A stretch of DNA of 57,967 nucleotides from Herpetosiphonaceae bacterium (GCA_036374795.1 DASUTC010000056.1:1-57967); one strand, 5' to 3'; counted from the first letter of the stretch, positions 7,719 through 17,185 are shown. The notes: generated by a model not told the origin, from the sequence alone. Made by a program: numbers and translations.

Positions 7719-8138
7719 GTGGAATCATCGTATGTTGGTGTCACCGTTGCCGATCCGACGGTGGAACTGGAATGGGTGCGGCTGATTGCGCGCGCGCAAT
7801 TTCGGCCCTCTGTGCTCGCCGTGGACCAGGAACTGCCACGCACGGTCGCGGTGGCGGCCCTGGTCGTCGTGCTGGATCTCCACCACCCGCCCGTGCCGTA
7901 TGGCTTCTGGCTCGGCCGCGTGGCGCAGCCGGTCGTGCTCATCACGCCCCATATCGTCGCCGCCCAAACGCTGTGTCCCTCTGTGCCGCGGCTCGCGGCG
8001 ATTGTCGATCCGGTGCTGGCCCTACGGTACGTTGGGGATGTGCTGAAGATGGTGCCGCGCATGACGGCTGGCACGCTCGTGCTGCCCGACGTCAGTGCCC
8101 CGGTCCAGCGGTGGCATTGGCACGGAGGTGCTGCATGA
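7719..8138 (+). CDS. Stand-alone degenerate receiver-like protein
   Basis: 139 residues starting at GTG 7719 with AAGGGGG upstream. It has the alternating strand/helix order of a receiver domain (VGVTVADPTVELEWVRLIARAQ, VAALVVVLDLHHPP, QPVVLITPHIVAAQ, LAAIVDPVLALRYVGDVLK). VVLDLHHPP corresponds to the phospho-acceptor strand with an Asp retained, but other conserved residues differ. It overlaps the next, kinase-like gene by ATGA, so the two probably act as a pair controlling or sensing for the surface-protein operon behind them. Confidence 0.45.
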   Translation: MESSYVGVTVADPTVELEWVRLIARAQFRPSVLAVDQELPRTVAVAALVVVLDLHHPPVPYGFWLGRVAQPVVLITPHIVAAQTLCPSVPRLAAIVDPVLALRYVGDVLKMVPRMTAGTLVLPDVSAPVQRWHWHGGAA

Positions 8139-8779
8139 CGCTGCGCTCGTGTGTGTCCCCGCCCACGGCCGTACCCTTCCCGCTGGCATTCACCGTCGCG
8201 TATGACCTGTTTCGCCGCGCCGCCCAGTTTCGCCGGCACGCGCTCCTCACGCAGGCAGACGACGCTGAGGATCTACGGCCCCAGCTCTGGAGCAATGCCG
8301 AGGCGAGCATCCTGGTGCTGGAGACGATCCTGACCGGCCTGATCGAGGACACGGGGCCGGACCACCTCGTGGCGCTGACCGAGTCGGTGACGCTGCTGCT
8401 GGATGCCCTCACCACCACCATTACGTCCATGATCCCGCCGGAAGGGAGCGTGGTCGCGATTGCCAATCAGCTCCAGCGGCAGTGCTGGCTGCCGCACCGA
8501 CCAGCCGTGACGCTGCTCCAGACCCTGCTAGTGGTCGTGATGACGGCGGTCAATGATGGCGCGCTCTCGATGGTGGTGACGTTGCCCCGCGATGGGGCCG
8601 AGACGGTGGTCATTACGGTGGATTCCGATGCGGCTGGCCTGGCACGGGAGGCGCATGCCGCCGCGCGAGCGCGCTTAAGGGACGAACTTTCTGCGATCGG
8701 CGGGTCCCTGGAACTGGAGCGCCGCGTGCATCACTGGCGCGTGCAGGTCTGCGTCCCAGATGTCAGCCAGCCGACGTAA
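8135..8779 (+). CDS. Degenerate histidine-kinase-like protein (ATPase-like C-terminus)
   Basis: 214 residues, start by ATGA overlap. The end of the protein (LLQTLLVVVMTAVNDGALSMVVTL, then ARLRDELSAIGGSLELERR, then WRVQVCVP) follows the order of the HATPase domain of NarL-family kinases: an N-box-like helix, then the LGG loop and last strand. The N-box Glu/Asn pair and the glycine-rich ATP lid are not evident, so ATP binding is doubtful. No sensor or membrane segment. It probably pairs with the receiver-like protein encoded just upstream. Confidence 0.4.
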   Translation: MTLRSCVSPPTAVPFPLAFTVAYDLFRRAAQFRRHALLTQADDAEDLRPQLWSNAEASILVLETILTGLIEDTGPDHLVALTESVTLLLDALTTTITSMIPPEGSVVAIANQLQRQCWLPHRPAVTLLQTLLVVVMTAVNDGALSMVVTLPRDGAETVVITVDSDAAGLAREAHAAARARLRDELSAIGGSLELERRVHHWRVQVCVPDVSQPT

Positions 8780-8799
8780 CGACCTCTGGGAGGATTGGT

Positions 8800-9591
8800 A
8801 TGCTCGATGTCCCAGCCGCTCAGCGCGGCCCGCGCGCCTCGCTTTTGACCTTGATCCATCCGCGCAAGCGGACCCGTCCGCTGCTGCTGGCCCTGATCCT
8901 CGGCTTCCTCCTCGGTGGCCTCCTGATGGTCAGTGCTGGGATGCCCCTCTCCGGCGCGACCCTGCTGACGCTGGGTCTGCTGGCCTATCCCGCATTCTTG
9001 AAATGGCGCGATGATGTTGCACGATGGGGCGCGCCGCTGACGGCCCTGTCCATGTTACTGGCGCTCCAGGGGTTTCATACCTTTGAACACATCGCGCAGT
9101 ATGTGCAGTTCCACTATCTTGGGTGGCCCGGGAAAGCGGCCGGTGGTCTTCTGGCGGCTGCCAACGTCGAGACGGTTCACTTCTTCTGGAACTGGGCGGT
9201 ATGTTTGTCGGTGCTCTGGATCTTGAACCAGGGCCTGCGCCATCCGTGGGGCTATGTGATGTTCGCCTGGTCGTTCGCCCACTCGCTGGAGCATACGTAT
9301 CTGTTCATCACGTACCTGGACGCCGTGCTGGTCTTGTGGTCCCAGGACGTGTCGCTGGCGTTTGCCCAGGGCTTGCCGGGCATCTTGGGCCGCCACGGCT
9401 GGCTCGAAACCGCGGGCTGGCAATACGCCCCAACGGCGTTGCTCTGTCAGCTCGCGCCGCCGCTGGTGAGCGCGCCGCGTATTAGCGTGCATTTCTGGTG
9501 GAACATGGGCGAAGTCGCCTTGTTACTCCCGTTTGCCCACGCCGTCATGCGCCGCCATGGGGCGCAGATGGCCAACGCCGGTACCCCCTAA
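8800..9591 (+). CDS. Polytopic membrane protein with paired histidine motifs
   Basis: 263 residues, ATG preceded by GGGAGGA. About six membrane segments, beginning at about residue 28 (LLLALILGFLLGGLLMVSAG). Histidines sit in two matching sets: HTFEH (93-97) followed by HFFWN (127-131), and HSLEH (161-165) followed by HFWWN (231-235). This internal symmetry, with H-x3-H pairs in or near the membrane, suggests a bound metal or haem and an ancient duplication. No known family is recognised with confidence. It precedes the large secreted surface proteins and might modify or process them, or be a redox carrier. Confidence 0.55.
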   Translation: MLDVPAAQRGPRASLLTLIHPRKRTRPLLLALILGFLLGGLLMVSAGMPLSGATLLTLGLLAYPAFLKWRDDVARWGAPLTALSMLLALQGFHTFEHIAQYVQFHYLGWPGKAAGGLLAAANVETVHFFWNWAVCLSVLWILNQGLRHPWGYVMFAWSFAHSLEHTYLFITYLDAVLVLWSQDVSLAFAQGLPGILGRHGWLETAGWQYAPTALLCQLAPPLVSAPRISVHFWWNMGEVALLLPFAHAVMRRHGAQMANAGTP

Positions 9592-9603
9592 AAGGAGTTT
9601 GCT

Positions 9604-12600
9604 GTGCCACATCGTCTTCGTCGTTTCCCGTCCTTCAAGCTGCTGCCGGTGCTGATCCTCCTTGCGGTGCTGCTCGGTCTGAGTAGCTACCCGCTCACGG
9701 CGGTCCAGGCCCAGCTTGACACCAACCAGCCGTCGCTGGCCTACGCCTCAACCGTGCCGTGTATCCGCGCTGGGGCGGATCTTGGTCAGCCATCCCATGT
9801 CTCGCCCCGCTTCGCCACCACCTGCTTTGGCTCCCGGTGGTCGCCGGGTGGCTATACCGATCCCAGCGTCTCGAACCAGGGCGACGCGATCCCCGGCGAT
9901 CCCGCCGTCCTGGAGTTTGGGGACGGCAAGCCCGACGCGCCCGGCGAGCCGGGCCACCTCACGCTGTCCACGCTTGGCGAGGCCGGGGCCGTGTATGGCG
10001 TGGCCTACAGCAGTGGACAACATGGAGCGGCGCCAGCAGGAGCCGCGCGGCAATCTCGCCTGTTTGTGGGGGCGTTCACCAAGCGCGTGACGCGCTTCGG
10101 CACGGCGGGTCCCGGTGGGATTTATGTCGTCAACCGCTCGACCGGCGCGACGACGCCCTACGTCGTCGTCCCCGATGTCGTCCCCGGTCCCAATGGCGTG
10201 CCTGGCGATCCCGGCGACGGCAGCGCGGCGGCGTTCCCCAATGGCCTGGCTTACACGCCGCAGAACGGCGGGTTGCATACCCAGTTCCAGGATCAGACGG
10301 TGCTGAATTACACCAGCAAGACCAGCCTCGGCGACGTCGAGATCGACGCCGACGAGCGGTTCTTATACGCGGTGAATTTGAACACGCGGCGGATCTATCG
10401 GTTCGATACCTGGAGCGCCGATCCCCAAAGTACCCTCACGATCCTCCCGCAGGTGCCGAATCCGGGGATCTGCGCGAGCGGCCAACAAGATTTCCGTCCC
10501 TTCGCGCTGCACGTGACTCGGATCTCGATCTATCTCGGCTACACCTGCTCGGCGGAGAGCACGGGCGACCGCGCGCACCTCTCGGCGGGCGTGTGGCGCT
10601 ATGATCTGGGCACGAGCACATGGGCAGCAGCCCCAGCGGTCGCCTTCAACCTGCGCGACTACGACGCGCAGCGCGGCGATTTCTCGGGCCTGTCGCTCGC
10701 CTGGTTGCCCTGGGACACGCAATTTGCATCGGTCCATCCGCTGCCGCTCCTGACCGGGATTACGGTGGATGAGCAGGGCGGGATGGTGCTGGGGCTGCGC
10801 GATCGCTACGGCGATAACGGCACCTCGTATCTCATCCCCAGCCAGCAGGGCCGTGGCTTCGGCGATCTGCTGCGCGCGGAGCCAGCGGGCACCGGGCAGT
10901 GGAGCGCGCCGACGACCGGCACCGAAGTGTACGCCGACGACGATCCCCAGACCCATAATGAGCGGTCATGGGGTGCGCTGGCCTATGTGCCAGGACGGCA
11001 TGACGGCAGCTATGGCGGCGAGGTGCTGACGAGCTTCCTGACGCCCTATCAGCTCAACGCAGCTGGTATGGCCTGGTATGACGCCGCCGGCGGCAATCCG
11101 ACCGCCCGCGAAGAGCTGTATAACGCGACCAACGACAACACCTTTGCCAAGACCGCCGGGCTCGGCGATGTCGAGCTGCTCTGCCCCTGGCGGGCGATCG
11201 GCGACCGGGTGTGGCTGGACGCCAACGCCAACGGCATCCAGGACGGCGGCGAGAGCGACATTCAGGGTGTGCGCGTGCAGCTCTTCGCTGCCGGCGACAC
11301 CGCGTTCGCGACGCCGCTCGCAACGGTGACGACGGGCAGTGTTGCTGGGATGTCCGGGAACTGGCGCATGTACGTCAGTCCCTGGCAGAGCTACGTCGCG
11401 CGGATCGACCCGGTGATGTTTCAGCCCGGGCAGCCGCTGGCGGGTCTGCGCGTGACGCTGGCGGATCGCGGTGGCAATGATGGCCTGGATAGCGATGCGT
11501 CGCAGGCCGGCGTCATCACCATTCCGAGCGCCGGGAATGGCGATCTGAACGTCAGCTTCGATGTCGGGTTGACCACGCAGCCGGTGATCGGCGACCGGGT
11601 CTGGCGGGATGCTGACGGCGACGGCGTGCAGGATGCTGGAGAAACCGGGATCGCCGGTGTCACCATCGAACTCCTGAACGCGAGCGGCGTGGTGGTCGGC
11701 ACCACGACGACCGACGCCAGCGGCCTGTATGCGTTTGACGTGCAGCCGAACACGGCTTACACCGTGCGCCTGGCGGCCTCGAACTTCGCCGCCGGTGGGC
11801 CGCTGGCCGGCCTGATTCTGTCGCCGCAGAACCGTGGGGGGAATGACGCGAGCGACAGCGATGCCGATCAGATCAGCCGGACGATCTCCGTTCCAGGGCA
11901 GCCAGCGGGTACCTCGAATATGACGTTCGATGTCGGCGTGATGGCGGCGATGCTCGCCAACGGCACCGTCGGGAACGACGTCTGGAACGACGACGGCGAT
12001 GGTCGTCAGGAAACCGGGGAGCCCGGCATCCCAGGCGTCACCGTGCGCTTGATTGATACGGCTACGGGGGCGGTGGTGGCGACCACGACCACCAGCGCGT
12101 CGGGCCAGTATCTGTTTCCGAACGTCGTGCCGGGGACCTACGTGGTCGCGTTTGTCCCGCCGAGTGGCGCGACGGCGGCGCCGCGCGACGCGAGCGGTGT
12201 GGCGGATGATCTGGACAGCGATGCGGATGCCACCACGAGCTGGCGGACGCCGTCGTTCACGGTCATCGCCGACACCAACAATCAGACGCTCGACCTGGGC
12301 CTGATCCTACCGGTCAACGTGCGGATCACCAAGACCGCGCCGGCAACGGTGGTGGTGGGCCAGACGCTCACTTACACGCTGAGCTACACCAATGATGGTC
12401 CGGGCATCGCCCAGGGCGTCGTCGTGAGCGATACCCTGCCGAGCGGCCTCACGTTCGTCTCGGCGACGCCCGCGCCGACGAGCCAGGCCGGGCAGACCCT
12501 GAGCTGGACCATCGGCACGCTGACGTCCGGGCAGTCGGGGACGATCACCGTGCAGACGACGGTCAACGCGAATGCCCCGGCGACGCTGACCAACACCGCG

Positions 12601-13362
12601 CGGATCGCCACCACCAGCAGCGACACGACGCCGGGCGACAACACCTCCAGTACGACGACGGCGGTGCAGCGGGTCAACGTGCGCATTCAGAAGGCCGGGC
12701 CGGCGAGTGCCGTGGCGGGTGGTCAGCTCAGCTATACGCTGGACTATGCCAACACCAGCGCGGTCGACGCGGCTGGGGTGGTCGTGAGCGACACGCTGCC
12801 GAGTGGCCTCATGTTTGTGTCGGCCACGCCCGCGCCGACGAGCCAATCCGGTCAGGTGCTGACCTGGACGATCGGCAGTATCCCGGCGGGCGCGTCGGGC
12901 CGGATCACACTGGTGGTTCGGAGTGACGCCGCGACGCCCAACGGCACGCAGGTAACCAATACGGGTCGGATCGCAACCACCACGCCGGGCGATGATCCGA
13001 GCGATAACACGTCAAGCGTCTCCACCACCCTGACCAATTCGACGGCGGTCCAGCTCGCGTATTTCCAGGCGAAACAGCAAGCCGGTGGCGTCGTGGTGCG
13101 CTGGGGCACGCTGAGCGAGCAGGACACCAGGGAATTCAAGATTCTGCGTGGCACCACGCCGGATCGGTCCACGGCGACCGCGCTGACGTCGGTCGCCTCC
13201 AAGGGCAGTCAGGGCGGTGATTACACATGGACGGACACGGACGCGCCCGCGACCGGCCTGCTCTACTACTGGCTGGTCGAGGTCGAACTGACCGGGACGG
13301 AGAATCCCTACGGCCCGGCCACCGCTGGCACCGCCACCGTCCATATCCCGATGGCCCGCTAA
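9604..13362 (+). CDS. Large surface protein with SdrD_B-like and DUF11 repeats
   Basis: 1252 residues, start GTG 9604 after AAAGGAG. Signal peptide at 1-36 (LLPVLILLAVLLGLSSYPL, cleavage near VQAQ). Residues about 40-530 form a beta-rich N-terminal region without a clear family. Three SdrD_B-like Ig domains follow (about 531, 661 and 785), each opening (I/V)G(D/N).VW.D..(A/G)(N/D)G.Q(D/E) with Asp-rich calcium-type motifs. Two DUF11 domains (about 904 and 1024) share the sequence VVVSDTLPSGL; their DNA is also similar. A beta-rich C-terminus ends the protein. No LPXTG anchor or terminal membrane segment is seen, so attachment is unclear. Likely an adhesin or cell-surface component of the element. 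Confidence 0.8.
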   Translation: MPHRLRRFPSFKLLPVLILLAVLLGLSSYPLTAVQAQLDTNQPSLAYASTVPCIRAGADLGQPSHVSPRFATTCFGSRWSPGGYTDPSVSNQGDAIPGDPAVLEFGDGKPDAPGEPGHLTLSTLGEAGAVYGVAYSSGQHGAAPAGAARQSRLFVGAFTKRVTRFGTAGPGGIYVVNRSTGATTPYVVVPDVVPGPNGVPGDPGDGSAAAFPNGLAYTPQNGGLHTQFQDQTVLNYTSKTSLGDVEIDADERFLYAVNLNTRRIYRFDTWSADPQSTLTILPQVPNPGICASGQQDFRPFALHVTRISIYLGYTCSAESTGDRAHLSAGVWRYDLGTSTWAAAPAVAFNLRDYDAQRGDFSGLSLAWLPWDTQFASVHPLPLLTGITVDEQGGMVLGLRDRYGDNGTSYLIPSQQGRGFGDLLRAEPAGTGQWSAPTTGTEVYADDDPQTHNERSWGALAYVPGRHDGSYGGEVLTSFLTPYQLNAAGMAWYDAAGGNPTAREELYNATNDNTFAKTAGLGDVELLCPWRAIGDRVWLDANANGIQDGGESDIQGVRVQLFAAGDTAFATPLATVTTGSVAGMSGNWRMYVSPWQSYVARIDPVMFQPGQPLAGLRVTLADRGGNDGLDSDASQAGVITIPSAGNGDLNVSFDVGLTTQPVIGDRVWRDADGDGVQDAGETGIAGVTIELLNASGVVVGTTTTDASGLYAFDVQPNTAYTVRLAASNFAAGGPLAGLILSPQNRGGNDASDSDADQISRTISVPGQPAGTSNMTFDVGVMAAMLANGTVGNDVWNDDGDGRQETGEPGIPGVTVRLIDTATGAVVATTTTSASGQYLFPNVVPGTYVVAFVPPSGATAAPRDASGVADDLDSDADATTSWRTPSFTVIADTNNQTLDLGLILPVNVRITKTAPATVVVGQTLTYTLSYTNDGPGIAQGVVVSDTLPSGLTFVSATPAPTSQAGQTLSWTIGTLTSGQSGTITVQTTVNANAPATLTNTARIATTSSDTTPGDNTSSTTTAVQRVNVRIQKAGPASAVAGGQLSYTLDYANTSAVDAAGVVVSDTLPSGLMFVSATPAPTSQSGQVLTWTIGSIPAGASGRITLVVRSDAATPNGTQVTNTGRIATTTPGDDPSDNTSSVSTTLTNSTAVQLAYFQAKQQAGGVVVRWGTLSEQDTREFKILRGTTPDRSTATALTSVASKGSQGGDYTWTDTDAPATGLLYYWLVEVELTGTENPYGPATAGTATVHIPMAR

Positions 13363-13375
13363 CACCGTTCCTGCC

Positions 13376-13405
13376 GCTGGGCTGATCCTGGATGATCAGC
13401 CCAGC
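13376..13405 (+). terminator. Perfect 12-bp hairpin after the large surface-protein gene
   Basis: GCTGGGCTGATC (13376-13387) pairs with GATCAGCCCAGC (13394-13405) across a 6-nt loop, 13 bp after the stop. No T-run follows. It may terminate or attenuate transcription between the abundant surface protein and the next gene, which starts 43 bp downstream. Confidence 0.55.
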
Positions 13406-13448
13406 CGCTGCTGCCCGCCACGGGCACTGTTCTAGAGGAGATGCGCTT

Positions 13449-14648
13449 GTGTCTGTCCCGAAGCTTCCCATCCTGCCGCGCCGCCTGCTCCTGAGCGGCG
13501 GTGTGACCTGCCTCTGTCTGCTGACGCTGCTGGTGGGGTTCCTCCCCGCAGCAGCGGCGCCTGACCGGCCGCTGTCGATTTCCCCAACCGCCACCCCGCC
13601 CGCGCCGACCGCCGTGCCGACGGATGATCCCGTGGCATCGCCGTCGCCGTCGCCATCGCCGCCTGCCGCGACGGCGGTGCCCACGGCGGTGCCGACCGCC
13701 GTCCCGACGACCGCGCCGTCGCCATCGCCTGCGCCACCTCGTCCTGATCCGCCGGACGCTGCCGATCCGCCGACGCCGGTCCGCTCCCCGACGGCAACCC
13801 CGCTGCCGCCGGCGCCAACACCCGTGCCGCCCGCCGCTGACGTGACGATCGCGAAGCAGGCCGATCGGGCACGCGTCAAACCGGGCGAGACCGTGCGCTA
13901 TACGCTCCTCGTGCGCAATGTGGGGAGCGGCGTTGCCCGCGATGTGGTGGTCACGGACACCGTCCCGGACGCGCTGGAGGTCGTCGATCTGCACAGCAGC
14001 AGGGGGGAGATCGTCGTCAGCGGGCAGACCGTGACGGCGTATCCGTCCCTGCTGGAGCCGGGCGACACCGTCACGATCACGATTACGGCGCGGGTCCGTC
14101 CCAATGTCCCTGCTGGCGCGATCACGAACGTGGCCGTCGTGACCAGCAGCTCCGAGGGCGATCGGCCACACGACAACAATACGAGCAGCGTGAGCACGGA
14201 GCTGGTGCCACCGGCGGCGGCGCAGCCCACGCCGAAGCCCACACCGAAACCAACGCCGAAGGCGACGCCCAAGGCCACGAGCACGCAGACGACGCAGGTC
14301 ACGCCCAGGCACGCCCCGCAGCCGCTCCTGCCGGAGGCGAGCGATCCGCTGGCGCGCGCGTCCTGGACCCTGCGCCTGCTGCCCTGGGTGCTCCTGGTGG
14401 CCGGGGGGACGATCGGGGGCGCGTGGGCCTGGCGACGGCGGGCGGGCCGTCTGGCAACGGCGGCGCTCCCGCACGCCGCCGCCCCGCCGCGGCGAACCGC
14501 CGCGCCTGCCCCGGTCCTGGCTACCCCGCCGGCACCGCGCGCATCTGGGCCAGCGCCTGAGCTCGGCCCGGCGCTGCCGCCGCCCACCCCGCCGGGCGCG
14601 CTGCCACCGCCCGCCGATCTGGATCGCGACCGCGCGCTCAGCGCCTAG
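13449..14648 (+). CDS. Membrane-anchored DUF11-domain surface protein
   Basis: 399 residues from GTG 13449, chosen for GAGGAG eight bases upstream; an ATG at 13392 lies inside the hairpin and is unlikely. Signal peptide (LLLSGGVTCLCLLTLLVG), a Pro/Thr/Ala linker (PTAVPTAVPTAV and similar) to about residue 130, one DUF11 domain (DVTIAKQADRARVKPGETV to NNTSSVS), a PKPTPKPTPK linker, one membrane segment (LPWVLLVAGGTIGGAWAW) and an Arg/Ala/Pro-rich cytoplasmic tail. It is probably a surface protein fixed in the membrane, and a partner of the larger DUF11 protein upstream. Confidence 0.7.
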   Translation: MSVPKLPILPRRLLLSGGVTCLCLLTLLVGFLPAAAAPDRPLSISPTATPPAPTAVPTDDPVASPSPSPSPPAATAVPTAVPTAVPTTAPSPSPAPPRPDPPDAADPPTPVRSPTATPLPPAPTPVPPAADVTIAKQADRARVKPGETVRYTLLVRNVGSGVARDVVVTDTVPDALEVVDLHSSRGEIVVSGQTVTAYPSLLEPGDTVTITITARVRPNVPAGAITNVAVVTSSSEGDRPHDNNTSSVSTELVPPAAAQPTPKPTPKPTPKATPKATSTQTTQVTPRHAPQPLLPEASDPLARASWTLRLLPWVLLVAGGTIGGAWAWRRRAGRLATAALPHAAAPPRRTAAPAPVLATPPAPRASGPAPELGPALPPPTPPGALPPPADLDRDRALSA

Positions 14649-14655
14649 CCTCCTG

Positions 14656-14985
14656 ATGGACGATCGTCGTTCGCTGCGTGCAGGGTGGCTGCCCGGCCTC
14701 GGCCTGGGCGTTGCCATGCTGGTCGGGGCCGGGGTGTTCCTCCCGGCCCCGACCGCTCCGGCCTCCGAGGTCGATCCGCTCGCGGGGCTGCTGCTCCCCT
14801 GGTGGCTGCTGGGGGTCGCGTGCCTGCTGGGGGGCACGGTCCTCCAATCCCTGAGCGGCCTGCCGCCGTCGCGCGTGCCGGTCAGCGGCGCAGCTGCCGA
14901 CGATCTGACCATTCCGCTGCTGGTGTGGGCGATCCCGCCCGACCCGCTCGACGACCTGACGATCCCCTACGCATGCACCCCATGA
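14656..14985 (+). CDS. Small two-span membrane protein
   Basis: 109 residues. Two hydrophobic segments (LPGLGLGVAMLVGAGVFLP and GLLLPWWLLGVACLLGGTV) with a short loop, then a C-terminal tail containing DDLTIPLLVWAIPPDPLDDLTIP, an imperfect repeat. No recognised family and a weak ribosome site. It overlaps the lipoprotein gene by ATGA, so they are translationally coupled. Function unknown. Confidence 0.5.
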   Translation: MDDRRSLRAGWLPGLGLGVAMLVGAGVFLPAPTAPASEVDPLAGLLLPWWLLGVACLLGGTVLQSLSGLPPSRVPVSGAAADDLTIPLLVWAIPPDPLDDLTIPYACTP

Positions 14986-16589
14986 GGATACCGATGTTGC
15001 TGCGCTCGATCTCCATCCTGCTGCTGCTGGCGCTGCTGCTCGCCGGCTGTCAGACGCCGCTCACCGCGGGCGAGGCCCGCGCGACCGCCGTGGCGAGCGG
15101 GTGCTGGCCCTACGGCGTGCCGCAGCCGCAGCCCACGCCGACGCTGGCCGGTTTGCCCACGCCCACGACCGTGCCAGGTTCCGCGCCCACGGTAACGCCG
15201 ACGGCCAATGTCTATCCGACCTGCACGCCCATTCCCGGCACGCCCACGGTGACTCCGATCCCGACCGTGCCGCCGACGCCCATTCCGGCAGCGACGCCCC
15301 AGGTGCCAGCGGCGATCGGCGGCCCGCAGGAGATCGGCGATGTGGGCGGCTTGGTGACGGCCTGGGGGCGCATGATCTGGAATCCCGTGCTGGCGGCGCA
15401 TCCCAACGAGCCGACGGCGGCCATCGCCTGGATCAGCTACGGCAGCACGCCCGACGAGATCGATGGGCAGATCTGGGTGCGCGTCCAACAGCCGAGCGGC
15501 GTCTGGGGTGCCGCGCAGACCGTGAATATCGATCCCGTCGCCACGTTTTATGGCGGGCTGGGGCTGACCTTCACGCCGGATGGGACGCTGCATGTGATCT
15601 ACGGCGGCGGCGGCAACGGCGAGGACGGGGATGATCAGATCGTCCAGGTCGAGAGCGCCGATCTGGGCGCGACCTGGAGCGAACCAGCAGCGCTGCCGGA
15701 CCGGGGCAGCGTGCGCGCGCTGACGGGCGATGGTGCCGGGGGCTTGCATCTGCTGCTGGTGCTGCCGGAGCGCGACGGCGGCGATGCGGCGTATGCGTAT
15801 CGTCCGCCGGATGAAGCAACCTGGCAGATCAGCGCGTATCTCGGCGGCATGCGCCAGGTCAACGGCTGGCTGAGCCTCCTGGAGCGGTCGGATGGCACGC
15901 TCCGGCGCGTCGTGCTGCTCAATGGGCAGGATGATCACGCGTATACCCATCTCAGCATCCTGTGGAGCGATGATGGCCACCGCTGGGCGCGCCAGCCGCT
16001 GGAGACGGGCCGCTACTTCGCAGATGAACAGATCGTGGCGACGAGCCTGCTGGTCGTGCCCCGTGGAGATGGGCTGATCGCGGCGGCCTGGGCGCAGACG
16101 CCCGGACCCGGCAACGCGCGCGGTGGGGCGTTTGCGGTCATCTCTACGGATGGGGGCAGCAGCTGGAGCCGGGAAGAGATCATCGCGCAGCACTACAGCG
16201 ACGGGCGGCTCTTCGACGCGGATGGGCGCGGGCTGCCGGGCAGCTTCGAGCCGGCGCTGGTCTATGACGCGACCACGGATCGCGTGGTGGCGAGCTGGGT
16301 GGAAGAGGACATCGAACGACGCGGGGAGCAGTACGGCGCGCATATGCGGACCTTCCTGGCGTCGCGACCGCTCGACGCCGATGCGACCTGGCAGGACGCG
16401 ATCACGCCCGATTGGACCGCCGAGATGCAGCCACCGCTGCTCGCCGACTGGGGGTTACGCGGGGCCGTGTGGGGCATACCGAGTGGTCGGCGGCACTGGC
16501 TGATCACCGTCGACGAGCGGAATGATCAGCACCGGATCTCGGTCCGTCCGCTGCGGCTGTCAGCGATCTTGGATGCAGGTCAGTCGTAG
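14982..16589 (+). CDS. Lipoprotein with BNR/sialidase-like beta-propeller
   Basis: 535 residues from the ATGA-overlapping start at 14982. Lipobox LLLLALLLAGCQTP marks a signal peptidase II site. A Pro/Thr linker (about 40-110) is followed by a propeller-like domain with Asp-box-type motifs (STDGGSSWSREE; VESADLGATWSEPAALP; LWSDDGHRWARQPL), the S/T-x-D-x-G-x-x-W pattern of BNR repeats. The catalytic arginines of sialidases are not evident, so it is more likely a binding or structural propeller. Last gene of the surface-protein operon; a hairpin follows at 16680. Confidence 0.7.
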   Translation: MRIPMLLRSISILLLLALLLAGCQTPLTAGEARATAVASGCWPYGVPQPQPTPTLAGLPTPTTVPGSAPTVTPTANVYPTCTPIPGTPTVTPIPTVPPTPIPAATPQVPAAIGGPQEIGDVGGLVTAWGRMIWNPVLAAHPNEPTAAIAWISYGSTPDEIDGQIWVRVQQPSGVWGAAQTVNIDPVATFYGGLGLTFTPDGTLHVIYGGGGNGEDGDDQIVQVESADLGATWSEPAALPDRGSVRALTGDGAGGLHLLLVLPERDGGDAAYAYRPPDEATWQISAYLGGMRQVNGWLSLLERSDGTLRRVVLLNGQDDHAYTHLSILWSDDGHRWARQPLETGRYFADEQIVATSLLVVPRGDGLIAAAWAQTPGPGNARGGAFAVISTDGGSSWSREEIIAQHYSDGRLFDADGRGLPGSFEPALVYDATTDRVVASWVEEDIERRGEQYGAHMRTFLASRPLDADATWQDAITPDWTAEMQPPLLADWGLRGAVWGIPSGRRHWLITVDERNDQHRISVRPLRLSAILDAGQS

Positions 16590-16679
16590 GTGGCCTGAAG
16601 ATGTCGGATTCAGTTCCAGGAAGACGAATGCTCACGGCGAGATCGGGTGTTCGTCGTGAACTGGGACATCCGTCACGGG

Positions 16680-16718
16680 TGGCGGCGTGTCGAGACCTCA
16701 CCCCTTGACACGCCGCCA
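16680..16718 (+). terminator. Perfect 12-bp hairpin ending the surface-protein operon
   Basis: TGGCGGCGTGTC (16680-16691) pairs with GACACGCCGCCA (16707-16718) across a 15-nt loop, about 90 bp after the lipoprotein stop. No T-run. Confidence 0.55.
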
Positions 16719-16750
16719 TAGCTGTTGAACCGTGCCCGCTGGCTGACAAA

Positions 16751-16987
16751 TTGACGATCCTCACCGTGCTGGCGCGTGCCAGCACGGTGGAAGAAGCGGC
16801 GGCCAGTCCGCTCCCTAAGCGCACCTTCTATCGCCGACTGAGCGAACTCCGCGCGGCGCTGGGCCTACCGCCCGCCCCGCCAGACGCGCTTCCGCCCCAG
16901 GAAATGACCGGGGCGCGCAGAGCGGTTTCGGCCACTGCTGGATCATCAGGGGGCGTCCACTGTGCATGCGCTGCTCACCACATGTGA
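16751..16987 (+). pseudogene. Remnant of a helix-turn-helix regulator C-terminus
   Basis: The first 40 residues (TILTVLARASTVEEAAASPLPKRTFYRRLSELRAALGLP) are clearly related to the C-terminal helix-turn-helix of the response-regulator-like protein at 6749-7462 (SIERAAAISLLPERTFYRKLRQLR). No receiver part precedes it and the tail is unrelated, so it looks like the decayed end of a second copy. A short functional DNA-binding protein cannot be excluded. Confidence 0.45.
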
Positions 16988-17137
16988 CCACACGTTCATC
17001 CATGTGGGCTGGATCTATCGTCAGGCCCTCGAATCGCTTGATGTGTTCCAGGAACTCCCAGGATTGACGATTGCGCAGGGCGGATGAGGCGAACAACTCC
17101 ATGTGTTGAAAGCCTGGCTCCATAGCTACTAGTTCTC

Positions 17138-17185
17138 TCCTTTAAGACCACGTTGGTTCCGCACCACCAACGTGGTCTTAAAGGA
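17138..17185. terminator. Perfect 19-bp hairpin between convergent units
   Basis: TCCTTTAAGACCACGTTGG (17138-17156) pairs fully with 17167-17185 across a 10-nt loop. It lies downstream of both the + strand surface operon and the minus-strand subtilisin gene, so it may be a bidirectional terminator. No T-run on either side. It is the longest perfect hairpin I found in the window. Confidence 0.55.
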
